The translations under genes were made by a program, and so were the position numbers. Positions 28,167 to 36,952 of a stretch of DNA of 64,000 nt are shown here, piece after piece. Position 1 is the stretch's first letter; each line of letters begins with the position of its first letter. The DNA is taken from the NCBI RefSeq assembly GCF_003254295.1, contig NZ_QKZO01000001.1:435663-499662 (forward strand). Direction: 5' to 3'. This stretch comes from Rhodobacter capsulatus (GTDB taxonomy: Bacteria > Pseudomonadota > Alphaproteobacteria > Rhodobacterales > Rhodobacteraceae). A model generated the notes under the pieces. The model did no database searches, was not told the DNA's origin, and worked only from the letters and a program-made list of their open reading frames with translations.

Positions 28167-28788
28167 GCCGCTCGTTCTGGGCTTTGATACCTCGGCCGCG
28201 CATTGCGCGGCCGCTTTGGTTCGGGGCGACACGGTTCTGGCCGCCAGCGCCGAGGATATGGCCAAGGGGCAGGCCGAACGGCTGATGCCGCTGCTGGAAG
28301 AGCTGCTGGCCGAGGCGGGTCTGGGCTGGCACGATCTGGCCGCGATCGGCGTCGGCACGGGCCCCGGCAATTTCACCGGCGTGCGGATCTCCGTCGCCGC
28401 CGCCCGCGGTCTGGCGCTGGGGCTGGGCATCCCGGCGGTGGGCGTTTCGGTCTTCGAGGCGCTGGCTCAGGGTGCCCCGCGCCCGGTCGCGGTGGCCCTC
28501 GATGCGCGGCGCGACGAGGCCTATGCGCAGCTCTTCCCCGCGACGGGCGCCGAGGCGCCGACCCTGACCCCCGCCGCCGATCTGGCGCAGGCTCTGGCCG
28601 GGGTTCCGGTGATCGGCCTTGCCCTGCCCCATTCGGCGCCGCTTGCCCCCTGCCATCCGCTGGCCGTGGCGGTGGCGCTGGTCGCGGCCTCGAGATGCGG
28701 CACGCCGCAGCCCCGGCCCGCGCCGCTTTACCTGCGCGGCGCCGATGCCGCGCCGCCCTCGGACCCGCCGCCGGTGATTCTCGACTGA
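28156..28788 (+). CDS. tsaB: tRNA threonylcarbamoyladenosine biosynthesis protein TsaB
   Basis: Partner of TsaD in making the t6A modification at tRNA position 37. The 210-residue protein has the ASKHA-type N-terminus LVLGFDTSAAHCAAAL and the TsaB core IGVGTGPGNFTGVRISVAAARGLALGLGIP. A TTG start at 28156, inside the nfu coding end, is the only in-frame initiator giving the normal N-terminus. It overlaps the downstream rimI by one base (TGATG), indicating tight coupling of the three genes. Confidence 0.9.
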   Translation: MRSEPLVLGFDTSAAHCAAALVRGDTVLAASAEDMAKGQAERLMPLLEELLAEAGLGWHDLAAIGVGTGPGNFTGVRISVAAARGLALGLGIPAVGVSVFEALAQGAPRPVAVALDARRDEAYAQLFPATGAEAPTLTPAADLAQALAGVPVIGLALPHSAPLAPCHPLAVAVALVAASRCGTPQPRPAPLYLRGADAAPPSDPPPVILD

Positions 28789-29207
28789 TGACCCCCGAAG
28801 CCCTGGCCGATCTGCATGCGCGCTGCTTCACCACGCCCCGGCCGTGGTCGGCGACGGAATTTGCCGATTTTCTGGGCTCTCGCTTCTGTTTCCTGCTGAC
28901 CGAACCGGCCGGTTTCCTGCTTGGCCGGGTGATCGCCGACGAGGCCGAACTGCTGACCGTCGCCGTCGATCCGGCGGCGCGGCGGCAGGGCATGGGGGCG
29001 CGGCTTCTGGCCGGCTTTGCCGCCACCGCAAGGGCCCGCGGCGCCACCACCGCCTTTCTGGAAGTCGCCGCCGGAAACACCCCGGCGCAGGCGCTCTACC
29101 GGCAGGCGGGCTGGGTCGAGGCCGGGCGGCGCAAGCGCTATTACCACGCCCCCGACGGCACCGCCGAAGACGCGCTGGTGCTGGGATGCGACCTGTCGCG
29201 CGGCTGA
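28788..29207 (+). CDS. rimI: GNAT N-acetyltransferase, RimI-like
   Basis: A 139-residue GNAT fold protein next to tsaB, the usual place for RimI, which acetylates the N-terminus of ribosomal protein S18. The acetyl-CoA loop is seen in VDPAARRQGMGARLL (R/QxxGxG/A pattern) and the NTPAQALYRQAGWVEAGRRKRYY segment is characteristic of RimI. Its ATG overlaps the tsaB stop. Substrate is inferred from neighbourhood and family. Confidence 0.83.
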   Translation: MTPEALADLHARCFTTPRPWSATEFADFLGSRFCFLLTEPAGFLLGRVIADEAELLTVAVDPAARRQGMGARLLAGFAATARARGATTAFLEVAAGNTPAQALYRQAGWVEAGRRKRYYHAPDGTAEDALVLGCDLSRG

Positions 29208-29344
29208 GGCCGTGCCGCGAAGTCCCCCTTGACCCCCTGCCCCGGTTCTGGCCCTATCGGCAGCGGGTTGCCCATCCTCGCCGGGCGGACCAGAACGGAC
29301 AGAGGCCGCCAGAACCGGCGGCCATAGTCGACAGGAGAGATGTC

Positions 29345-30421
29345 ATGAAGAACGTTTTGCTGGGAACCGTCGCTTTCCTCGCGGTGGCTGCGGTCGGTGG
29401 GTATGTCCTCGTCCTCAAGCCCGGAGCGTCTTCCGCCCCGCAACCCGCCCCCGCGGCCGCCGCCCCGGCTGCCCCGGCAGCGGATGCCACCGCCGCGGCC
29501 GGTCCGGCGCTGATCTTCGATCTGGGCGGCAAGTTCGACAAATCCTTCAACGAAGCCGCCTTCAACGGCGCGCAGAAATGGGCGGCCGAGACCGGCGCGA
29601 CCTTCAAGGAACTGGAAATGCAGTCGGAGGCCCAGCGCGAACAGGCGCTGCGCCGCTTCGCCGAGGCGGGCGCGAACCCGATCGCGATGACCGGCTTCGC
29701 CTTTGGCGACGTGCTCAACACCGTCGCCCCGGACTATCCGAACACGAAATTCGTCATCGTCGATGCGGTCGTCGATCAGCCCAACGTGCGCTCGGTGGTG
29801 TTTCAGGAAGAACAGGGTTCGTATCTGGTCGGCATGATGGCGGCGATGGCCTCGAAGACCGGCACCGTGGGCTTTGTCGGCGGCATGGACATCCCGCTGA
29901 TCCGCAAGTTCGAATGCGGCTATGCGCAGGGCGCGAAAGCGGCGAAACCCGAGATCAAGGTCGTCTACAACATGACCGGCACCACCCCCGCCGCCTGGAA
30001 CGACCCGGTGAAGGGCTCGGAGCTGACCAAGGCGCAGATCGCGCAGGGCGCCGACGTGGTCTTTGCCGCCGCGGGCTCGACCGGGCTTGGCATCCTGCAG
30101 ACCGCCGCGGATGAAAACATCCTCGGCATCGGCGTCGACAGCAACCAGAACTTCCTGCACCCGGGCAAGGTCCTGACCTCGATGATCAAGCGCGTCGACG
30201 TGACGATCTATGACGCGTTCAAGGAAGGCGCCGCGATGCAGACCGGCACCGTCGTCGCCGGGCTGAAGGACGAGGGCATCGGCTATGCGCTCGATGAACA
30301 CAACGCCAAGCTGGTGACGCCCGAGATGAAGGCCGCGGTCGATGCCGCCGCCGAAAAGATCAAGTCGGGCGAGATCAAGGTGCATGACTACATGACGGAC
30401 AACACCTGCCCGGTGAACTGA
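29345..30421 (+). CDS. BMP-family substrate-binding protein of a nucleoside ABC importer
   Basis: A 358-residue periplasmic binding protein of the Bmp/PnrA type. An N-terminal hydrophobic segment (LLGTVAFLAVAAVGGYVLVL) is followed by a long Ala/Pro linker and the binding domain with FDLGGKFDKSFNEAAFNGAQ and VGFVGGMDIPLIRKFECGY, both typical. No lipobox Cys is present, so it may stay anchored by its N-terminal helix or be cleaved. It starts a five-gene operon; its stop overlaps the ATPase start (TGATG). Confidence 0.9.
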   Translation: MKNVLLGTVAFLAVAAVGGYVLVLKPGASSAPQPAPAAAAPAAPAADATAAAGPALIFDLGGKFDKSFNEAAFNGAQKWAAETGATFKELEMQSEAQREQALRRFAEAGANPIAMTGFAFGDVLNTVAPDYPNTKFVIVDAVVDQPNVRSVVFQEEQGSYLVGMMAAMASKTGTVGFVGGMDIPLIRKFECGYAQGAKAAKPEIKVVYNMTGTTPAAWNDPVKGSELTKAQIAQGADVVFAAAGSTGLGILQTAADENILGIGVDSNQNFLHPGKVLTSMIKRVDVTIYDAFKEGAAMQTGTVVAGLKDEGIGYALDEHNAKLVTPEMKAAVDAAAEKIKSGEIKVHDYMTDNTCPVN

Positions 30422-32013
30422 TGGCATCGGCCACCGACACGGGGCGGCAGGCAACTGCCGCCCCCGCGGCCGGGCCGCCTGCGATCGAGCTGCGGGGGAT
30501 TTCGAAATCCTTCGGCGCGGTGCAGGCGAACCGGGACATTTCGATCCGCGTGCGGCCGGGCACGATCCACGGCATCGTCGGCGAGAACGGCGCGGGCAAA
30601 TCGACGCTGATGTCGATCCTTTACGGCTTTTACCGCGCCGATGCGGGCGAAATCCTGATCGACGGCCGCCCGACCGAGATTCCCGACAGCCAGGCGGCGA
30701 TCCGCGCGGGCATCGGGATGGTGTTCCAGCATTTCAAGCTGGTGCCGAACTTCTCGGTGCTGGAAAACGTCATCCTGGGCGCCGAAGACGGCGCGCTGTT
30801 GCGCCCCTCGCTCGCCAAGGCGCGGAAAACGCTGGCCGATCTGGCGCGGGACTACGACCTTGACGTCGATCCCGAGGCGCTGGTCGAAGAGCTTTCCGTG
30901 GGCCACCAGCAGCGCGTCGAGATCCTCAAGGCGCTTTATCGCCACGCCGACATTCTCATTCTGGACGAGCCGACCGGGGTTCTGACCCCGGACGAGGCCG
31001 ACCATCTGTTTCGCATCCTGCGCGGGCTGAAGGCGCAGGGCAAGACGATCCTTCTGATCACCCACAAGCTGCGCGAGATCATGGAGATCACCGACGAAGT
31101 CTCGGTGATGCGCCGCGGCGAGATCGTGGCGACCGTGACGACGGCAAAGACCAGCCCCGAACAGCTGGCCGAGCTGATGGTGGGCCGCAAGGTGCTGTTG
31201 CATGTGCCCAAGGGCTCCGCCCATCCGGGGCGCGAGGTGCTGCGCATCGAGGATCTGCGCGTCACCGATGCGCAGGGCGTGGCGCGGCTCAAGGGCGTCA
31301 GCCTGACGATCCGCGCGGGCGAGATCCTCGGCATCGCGGGGGTGGCGGGCAACGGCCAGTCGGAATTGTTGCAGGTGCTGGGCGGTTTCGCCAGGGGCAG
31401 GGTCAGCGGCACGATCGCGGTGGACGGGCAACAGATCCCCGCCGCGGGCAAGGGCGCGACCGGCCAGACGCGGCGGCAGATCGGGATCGCGCATGTGCCC
31501 GAGGATCGCCACCACCTCGGCCTGATCCTTGATTTCACGGCCTGGGAAAATGTCGCCTTCGGCTATCAGGCGGCGCCGGACTATCAGGCGCATGGGCTGT
31601 TCATGGACAATGACGCCATCCTGCGCGACACCCGGGGCAAGATGGACCGCTTCGACGTGCGCCCGCCCGATCCCATGTTGCCCGCGAAAAGCTTTTCCGG
31701 CGGCAATCAACAGAAAATCGTGCTGGCCCGCGAGATCGAGCGCAATCCGGTGCTGCTGCTGGTCGGTCAGCCGACGCGCGGGGTCGATATCGGCGCCATC
31801 GAATTCATCCACCGCCGCATCGTCGCGCTGCGCGACGCGGGGGCGGCGGTGCTGCTGGTCTCGGTCGAACTGGATGAAATCCTGTCGCTCTCGGACCGCA
31901 TCGCGGTGATGTTCGACGGCCAGATCATGGGCGAACGCCTGCCCGCCGAGACGAACGAACGCGAGCTGGGCCTCTTGATGGCCGGGGTCGCCAGCACCGC
32001 GGGGGCCGCGTGA
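30421..32013 (+). CDS. ABC importer ATPase, two nucleotide-binding domains
   Basis: A 530-residue fused double ATPase as in nucleoside and sugar importers. Domain 1 has Walker A GENGAGKST and signature LSVGHQQRVEI; domain 2 has the degenerate GVAGNGQSE loop and signature FSGGNQQKIVLARE. The LSVGHQQ form is characteristic of the purine nucleoside/BMP group. It energises uptake through the two permeases encoded directly after it (one-base overlaps). Confidence 0.92.
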   Translation: MASATDTGRQATAAPAAGPPAIELRGISKSFGAVQANRDISIRVRPGTIHGIVGENGAGKSTLMSILYGFYRADAGEILIDGRPTEIPDSQAAIRAGIGMVFQHFKLVPNFSVLENVILGAEDGALLRPSLAKARKTLADLARDYDLDVDPEALVEELSVGHQQRVEILKALYRHADILILDEPTGVLTPDEADHLFRILRGLKAQGKTILLITHKLREIMEITDEVSVMRRGEIVATVTTAKTSPEQLAELMVGRKVLLHVPKGSAHPGREVLRIEDLRVTDAQGVARLKGVSLTIRAGEILGIAGVAGNGQSELLQVLGGFARGRVSGTIAVDGQQIPAAGKGATGQTRRQIGIAHVPEDRHHLGLILDFTAWENVAFGYQAAPDYQAHGLFMDNDAILRDTRGKMDRFDVRPPDPMLPAKSFSGGNQQKIVLAREIERNPVLLLVGQPTRGVDIGAIEFIHRRIVALRDAGAAVLLVSVELDEILSLSDRIAVMFDGQIMGERLPAETNERELGLLMAGVASTAGAA

Positions 32014-33116
32014 TGGAGAAACTTCCGGCCTGGGCCGATCTGGTGCTGGTGCCGTTGATTTCGCTTTTGCTGGCGGCGCTGATCTCGGCGCTGGTGGTGC
32101 TGGGCATCGGCGGCGACCCGATCGAGGCGGTCTCGGTGATGGTCAAGGGCGCGCTTGGCTCCGCCTATGGCTGGGGCTACACGCTTTACTACACCACGTC
32201 TTTCATCTTCACCGGGCTTGCGGTCACCGTCGCCTATCACGCCAGCCAGTTCAACATCGGCGGCGAGGGACAGGCGCAGCTGGGCGGCCTTGGCGTCGCG
32301 CTGGTGCTTCTGGCGGTCGACTGGCCGCATTGGTCGGTGGCGCTGCTTGCGGCAAGCCTCGGCGCGGCGGCTTTCGGCGCGGCCTGGGCGGCGATCCCGG
32401 CCTGGCTGCAGGCGAAACGCGGCAGCCATATCGTCATCACCACGATCATGTTCAACTACATCGCCGCGGCGCTGATCGTCTATCTGCTGGTCGAGGTGCT
32501 GCGCCCGGTAGGCCAGATGGACCCGGCCACGGCGCGGTTTCCGGCCGCAGCGCATCTGCCAAGCTTCGGCGAGATCCCGGGCCTGTCGCTGATCTTCTCG
32601 AAACAGGTGCCCGCGAATATCAGCTTCTTTCTGGCGCTCGCGGCCTGTTTTGCGGTCTGGGCGCTGTTGTGGCGGACCCGGCTGGGCTATGAGATCCGCG
32701 CCTTCGGCAAATCCGAAAGCGCCGCGGTCTATGCCGGGATCTCGCCGACCCGGGTCATCCTTGTCTCGATGCTGATTTCGGGCGCGCTGGCCGGGCTGAT
32801 GGCGGTCAACAACGTCATGGGCGAGGCCGAACGGCTGATGCAGAACGCCTCCGAAGGGGCCGGGTTCATCGGCATCGCGGTGGCGCTGATGGGGCGCAAC
32901 CACCCGCTGGGGGTGTTTCTGGCGGCGCTGCTGTTCGGCGTCCTCTATCAGGGCGGCGCCGAGATGGGGCTTTGGACCAATATCCCGATCGAGCTGCGCA
33001 CGCTGTTGCAGGGGCTCGTGATCCTCTTCACCGGTGCGCTCGATACGATGGTGCGGATGATGCTGGTGCCCGCCTTCCGGCTGGTCGCGGCCAGACGCAT
33101 CGGGGGGGCCGCGTGA
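32013..33116 (+). CDS. ABC importer permease subunit 1
   Basis: A 367-residue inner-membrane permease of the BPD_transp_2 family with about eight to ten helices. Segments FNIGGEGQAQLGGLGVAL and GEAERLMQNASEGAGFIGIAVALMGRNHP are typical of nucleoside importer permeases. ATG at 32013 overlaps the ATPase stop; a GTG one codon earlier is also possible. Works with the adjacent second permease. Confidence 0.9.
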   Translation: MEKLPAWADLVLVPLISLLLAALISALVVLGIGGDPIEAVSVMVKGALGSAYGWGYTLYYTTSFIFTGLAVTVAYHASQFNIGGEGQAQLGGLGVALVLLAVDWPHWSVALLAASLGAAAFGAAWAAIPAWLQAKRGSHIVITTIMFNYIAAALIVYLLVEVLRPVGQMDPATARFPAAAHLPSFGEIPGLSLIFSKQVPANISFFLALAACFAVWALLWRTRLGYEIRAFGKSESAAVYAGISPTRVILVSMLISGALAGLMAVNNVMGEAERLMQNASEGAGFIGIAVALMGRNHPLGVFLAALLFGVLYQGGAEMGLWTNIPIELRTLLQGLVILFTGALDTMVRMMLVPAFRLVAARRIGGAA

Positions 33117-34090
33117 TGGACTACATGACGCTGATCGAGATTCTCGGCTCGACGCTGCGCCTTGGCACGCCCTTGCTGCTCGCCTGCATCGCCGGGCTTT
33201 ATTCCGAACGCGCGGGCATTTTCGACATCGGGCTGGAAGGCAAGATGCTGATGGCCGCGATGGCCTCGGGCGCGGTGGCGGCGCTGAGCGGCTCGGCCTG
33301 GATCGGGCTGGGCGCGGGCATCCTTGCGTCGCTCCTTTTCGCGGCGATCCATGGGCTGGCCTCGATCACCTTCCGCGGCAACCAGCTGATTTCCGGGGTG
33401 GCGCTGAACTTCGTCGCCTCGGGCGCGACGATCCTGATCGCGCAGACGCTGTTCGGACAGGGCGGCCGCACGCCGCCGCTGACGGGCGAGGCCCGGTTCG
33501 GCCCCATCACCCTGCCCTTTGCCGAGGCGCTCTCGGGCGTGCCTTTCCTTGGCCCCTTCTATGGCCGGGTGATCTCGGGACAGTCGCTGCTGGTCTATCT
33601 GGCGCTGGCCACCGTGCCGCTGACCTGGTGGCTTCTCTATCGCACCCGCTTCGGGCTGCGGCTGCGCGCGGTGGGCGAAAACCCGGAATCCGTCGATACC
33701 GCCGGGGTTTCGGTGGTGCGGCTGCGCTATACCGCCGTCGCGCTGACCGGGGTTCTGTGCGGCATTGCCGGGGCCTATATGGCGACATCCCTGCAGGCGG
33801 GCTTCGGCCGCGAGATGACCGCGGGGCGCGGCTATATCGCCTTGGCCGCGCTGATCTTTGCGAAATGGCGGCCGTGGCAGGCGCTGTGGGCGACGATGCT
33901 GTTCGGCTTCCTGCAGGCGCTCGCGCTGCGCCCCGACGTGATCGACGCCGCGCTGCCCGGCAGCCTGACCATCCCGGTCTCGTTCCTTGACGCGCTGCCC
34001 TATATCCTGACCGTGATCGTGCTGGCGGGCTTCGTCGGCCGCGCCATCCCCCCCCGTGCCGGAGGCCAACCCTATGTCAAAGAGCGCTGA
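33116..34090 (+). CDS. ABC importer permease subunit 2
   Basis: A 324-residue BPD_transp_2 family permease. The N-terminal GLYSERAGIFDIGLEGKMLM and the later GRGYIALAALIFAKWRPWQA are hallmarks of the second subunit in BMP-type nucleoside systems. Its start overlaps the stop of subunit 1, and its last 17 bases overlap the start of the phosphorylase gene. Confidence 0.9.
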   Translation: MDYMTLIEILGSTLRLGTPLLLACIAGLYSERAGIFDIGLEGKMLMAAMASGAVAALSGSAWIGLGAGILASLLFAAIHGLASITFRGNQLISGVALNFVASGATILIAQTLFGQGGRTPPLTGEARFGPITLPFAEALSGVPFLGPFYGRVISGQSLLVYLALATVPLTWWLLYRTRFGLRLRAVGENPESVDTAGVSVVRLRYTAVALTGVLCGIAGAYMATSLQAGFGREMTAGRGYIALAALIFAKWRPWQALWATMLFGFLQALALRPDVIDAALPGSLTIPVSFLDALPYILTVIVLAGFVGRAIPPRAGGQPYVKER

Positions 34091-34874
34091 ACTTGCCGAT
34101 CTGATCCGCGCCCGCGCCGGGGCGGAGCCGCCCGCGATCGGGCTGATCCTCGGCTCGGGCCTTGGTCACATCGCCGAAGAAGTCGAGGGCATCTTCATCG
34201 ATTACGCCGAGCTGCCGGGCTTTCCCCATGCGGGGGTCTCGGGGCACAATCCGAAGCTGGTGATCGGCCAGCTTGAGGGCGTGCGCGTCGCGGTCTTCGG
34301 CGGGCGGGTGCATTACTACGAACACGGCAACCCGGCCGAGATGCGGCTGCCGCTGGAAATCCTGCGCGATCTGGGCTGTTCCGAAGTGCTGCTGACCAAT
34401 GCCGCGGGCTCGTTGCGCGACGACATCGGGCCGGGCGATCTGATGGCGCTCTGCGATCACATCAATTTCGCCGGGGTGAACCCGCTGATCGGCGAGCCCA
34501 CCGAGGCCCGCTTCGTGCCGATGACCGAAGCTTACGATCCGCAGCTGCGCGCCGCGCTGCAAACCGCCGCCACGGCCGAGGGCATCGCGCTGCCCGAGGG
34601 CGTCTATTGCTGGTTTTCGGGCCCGTCCTTCGAGACCCCGGCCGAGATCCGCGCCGCGAAAATCCTCGGCGCCGATGCGGTCGGCATGTCGACCGTGCCC
34701 GAGGTGATCCTGGCCCGTTTCCTCGGCCTGCGGGTGGCTGCGGTGTCGATCGTCACCAACATGGGCGCGGGGCTGTCCTCCGAGGCGATCAGCCATGACC
34801 ACACCAAGGCGATGGCCCCGCTTGGCGCGGCGAAATTCGAACGCATCCTGCGACGGTTCCTGCGGTCTCGATAA
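34074..34874 (+). CDS. Purine nucleoside phosphorylase (trimeric class)
   Basis: Cleaves purine (deoxy)ribonucleosides with phosphate to base and ribose 1-phosphate. The 266-residue protein has the phosphate-binding GLILGSGLGHIAEE, GHNPKLVIG and VHYYEHG of the PNP/MTAP family and a base-site segment CWFSGPSFETPAEIRAAKILGADAVGMSTVPE. GGAGG lies eight bases before the ATG at 34074. Last gene of the importer operon, so imported nucleosides would be broken down at once. Confidence 0.92.
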   Translation: MSKSAELADLIRARAGAEPPAIGLILGSGLGHIAEEVEGIFIDYAELPGFPHAGVSGHNPKLVIGQLEGVRVAVFGGRVHYYEHGNPAEMRLPLEILRDLGCSEVLLTNAAGSLRDDIGPGDLMALCDHINFAGVNPLIGEPTEARFVPMTEAYDPQLRAALQTAATAEGIALPEGVYCWFSGPSFETPAEIRAAKILGADAVGMSTVPEVILARFLGLRVAAVSIVTNMGAGLSSEAISHDHTKAMAPLGAAKFERILRRFLRSR

Positions 34875-34946
34875 CGTTACGGCAAGCCCCTCTTGCTACG
34901 CTTTGCCGCACGGGGCATGGTGGGGCAACCAAGCCGTCGGACACCC

Positions 34947-35867
34947 ATGCAGATCTACCTCCCCATCGCCGAGGTATCGGTCAACCTCTTCCTGTTGCTG
35001 GGTCTGGGCGGCCTTGTCGGGCTGCTGTCCGGCCTTTTCGGCGTCGGCGGCGGCTTCATCATCACGCCGCTTTTGTTCTTCATCGGCATTCCGCCCACCG
35101 TCGCCGTGGCCACGGGGGCCAATCAGGTCGTCGCCTCCTCGGTCTCGGGGGTGCTGGCGCAGTTCCGGCGCAAGGCGGTCGATGTGCCGATGGGGATGGT
35201 GCTGCAGGCGGGGGGGATCCTCGGCTCGGGGCTTGGCATCCTTGTCTTCAACTGGCTGACCCGATTGGGGCAGGTCGATCTGGCGGTGCAGCTGGCCTAT
35301 GTCGTGTTTCTGGGCGGCATCGGGGCGATGATGCTGCAGGAATCGATCCGTGCCCTGCGCCGCGCCAATCGCCCCGGGGCGGTGCGGCCCCGCGATCAAA
35401 GCCGCAAGCTGGTGCACCGGCTGCCCTTCAAGATGCGGTTTCGCACCTCGGGGCTGTACATCTCGGTCATTCCGCCCTTCGTCATCGGCATGGCCGTCGG
35501 CGTGCTGGCCGCGGTGATGGGGGTGGGCGGCGGCTTCATCATGGTGCCCGCGATGATCTACCTGCTCGGCATGCCGACCAAGGTGGTGATCGGCACCTCG
35601 CTGTTTCAGATCCTGATCGTCTCGGCCTTCACCACGCTCTTGCATGCGATCACCAACCAGTCGGTCGATGTGATGCTGGCGCTTTTGCTGATCGTCGGCG
35701 GCGTCGTCGGCGCGCAGATCGGCACCCGCCTTGGCGCGAAGCTGAAGGCGGAACAGCTGCGCATCCTGCTGGCGCTGCTGGTGCTGGCCGTCGCGCTGAA
35801 ACTTGGCCTTGATCTGGTCTTGCCGCCCTCCGAGCTTTACAGCCTGCAGACGGGGGCCTCGCGATGA
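34947..35867 (+). CDS. TauE/SafE-family membrane exporter
   Basis: A 306-residue inner-membrane protein made of two homologous halves, each with a Gly-rich loop (SGLFGVGGGFIITPLLFF and AVMGVGGGFIMVPAMIYLL). The family exports sulfite, sulfonates or related organic acids; the substrate here is not known. Overlaps the next gene by four bases, so the two form a unit. ATG at 34947 chosen over an upstream in-frame ATG because the hydrophobic core follows directly. Confidence 0.87.
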   Translation: MQIYLPIAEVSVNLFLLLGLGGLVGLLSGLFGVGGGFIITPLLFFIGIPPTVAVATGANQVVASSVSGVLAQFRRKAVDVPMGMVLQAGGILGSGLGILVFNWLTRLGQVDLAVQLAYVVFLGGIGAMMLQESIRALRRANRPGAVRPRDQSRKLVHRLPFKMRFRTSGLYISVIPPFVIGMAVGVLAAVMGVGGGFIMVPAMIYLLGMPTKVVIGTSLFQILIVSAFTTLLHAITNQSVDVMLALLLIVGGVVGAQIGTRLGAKLKAEQLRILLALLVLAVALKLGLDLVLPPSELYSLQTGASR

Positions 35868-36622
35868 TCCTGCGCGCGCTCCTGCTGCTGCTCCTGCTGA
35901 CCCTGCCCGCCCGGGCCGAGCGGGTCGTGGCGGGCATCAGCGCCGACAATATCGGCATCACCACCGCCTTTGACGGCTCTTCGATCCTGATCTTCGGCGC
36001 GGTGAAACGCGCCGCCCCCGAGCCCGACGGCCCGCTGGGCGTCATCGTCACCCTGGAAGGCCCGCCGCAAAAGGTCACCGTCCGGCGCAAGACCCGCGAG
36101 ATGGGGATCTGGGTCAACAGCGACAAGATGGTGATCGACTCGGTGCCCAGCTTCTATGCCGTCGCCTCCTCGGCGCCGCTCGACCGCATCCTGGCGCCCG
36201 AGACGGATGCGAAGGAACGCATTTCCGTGCCCGTCGCGGTGGAGGCCTATGCCGGGCCGCTCGGCCGCAGCGACGGCCGCCCCTTCGCCGAGGCGCTGTT
36301 GCGGCTGCGCGCGGGGTCGGGGGCCTATACGGTTTCGGAACGCGCGGTGACGCTGGCGGCGGACACGCTGTTTCGGGCCGATTTCGACCTGCCCGCGAAC
36401 CTGATCGAGGGCGATTACACCGCCCGCATGTATCTTCTGCGCGAGGGCCGGGTGATCGACCAGACCTGGGCGCCGATCAAGGTGCGCCGGATCGGGCTGG
36501 AACGCTTCACCTATGTCCTGTCGCGCGAACAGCCGCTGGCCTATGGGCTTCTGTCGCTGGGGCTGGCGATCTTTGCGGGCTGGGCGGCGGCGGCGGCGTT
36601 CCGGCTGATCCGCAATTCCTGA
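35864..36622 (+). CDS. TIGR02186-like exported protein with C-terminal membrane anchor
   Basis: A 252-residue protein with a signal peptide (MILRALLLLLLLTLPARA, cut before ERV), a periplasmic beta-rich domain and a single C-terminal helix (AYGLLSLGLAIFAGWAAAAAF). It resembles an uncharacterised alphaproteobacterial family usually encoded next to TauE-like exporters. The 4-base overlap with that gene supports a joint role, perhaps as a periplasmic partner of the exporter. No catalytic motif is visible. Confidence 0.75.
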   Translation: MILRALLLLLLLTLPARAERVVAGISADNIGITTAFDGSSILIFGAVKRAAPEPDGPLGVIVTLEGPPQKVTVRRKTREMGIWVNSDKMVIDSVPSFYAVASSAPLDRILAPETDAKERISVPVAVEAYAGPLGRSDGRPFAEALLRLRAGSGAYTVSERAVTLAADTLFRADFDLPANLIEGDYTARMYLLREGRVIDQTWAPIKVRRIGLERFTYVLSREQPLAYGLLSLGLAIFAGWAAAAAFRLIRNS

Positions 36623-36643
36623 CCGTTTCGGAACGCCCTGCCT

Positions 36644-36880
36644 TCAGAACGCCCTGAACGTCATCGTCGTCAGGGTGCGGGCGATGCCCTCGATGCCGAA
36701 CAGCTTTTCGTTCAGCCAATGGCCGACATCGGCCTCTTCCGGGATATAGACCTTGGCGATCAGGTCGAACTCGCCCGAGGTGGAATAAAGCTCGCTCACC
36801 ACCTCGCGTTCATAGATGGCATCGGCCACGGCATAGGTCTTGCCGGGCTGGCAACGGAACTGGACGAAAACGCAACGCAT
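36644..36880 (-). CDS. Stand-alone AsnC/Lrp effector (RAM) domain protein
   Basis: A 78-residue protein equal to the C-terminal ligand-binding domain of Lrp/AsnC regulators (MRCVFVQFRCQPGKTYAVADAI ... GEFDLIAKVYIPEEADVGHWL), with no DNA-binding domain. Such stand-alone domains form decameric rings or dimers and may bind amino acids or act on full-length regulators. Convergent with the TIGR02186-like gene. No ligand can be named. Confidence 0.82.
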   Translation of the reverse strand: MRCVFVQFRCQPGKTYAVADAIYEREVVSELYSTSGEFDLIAKVYIPEEADVGHWLNEKLFGIEGIARTLTTMTFRAF

Positions 36881-36952
36881 CGCGGGCCTCCATGGGGCGG
36901 GGCAGATTGGGGTTGCAGCCAGATTAGGCGCGGACGCCGGAAAGGAAAAGCC

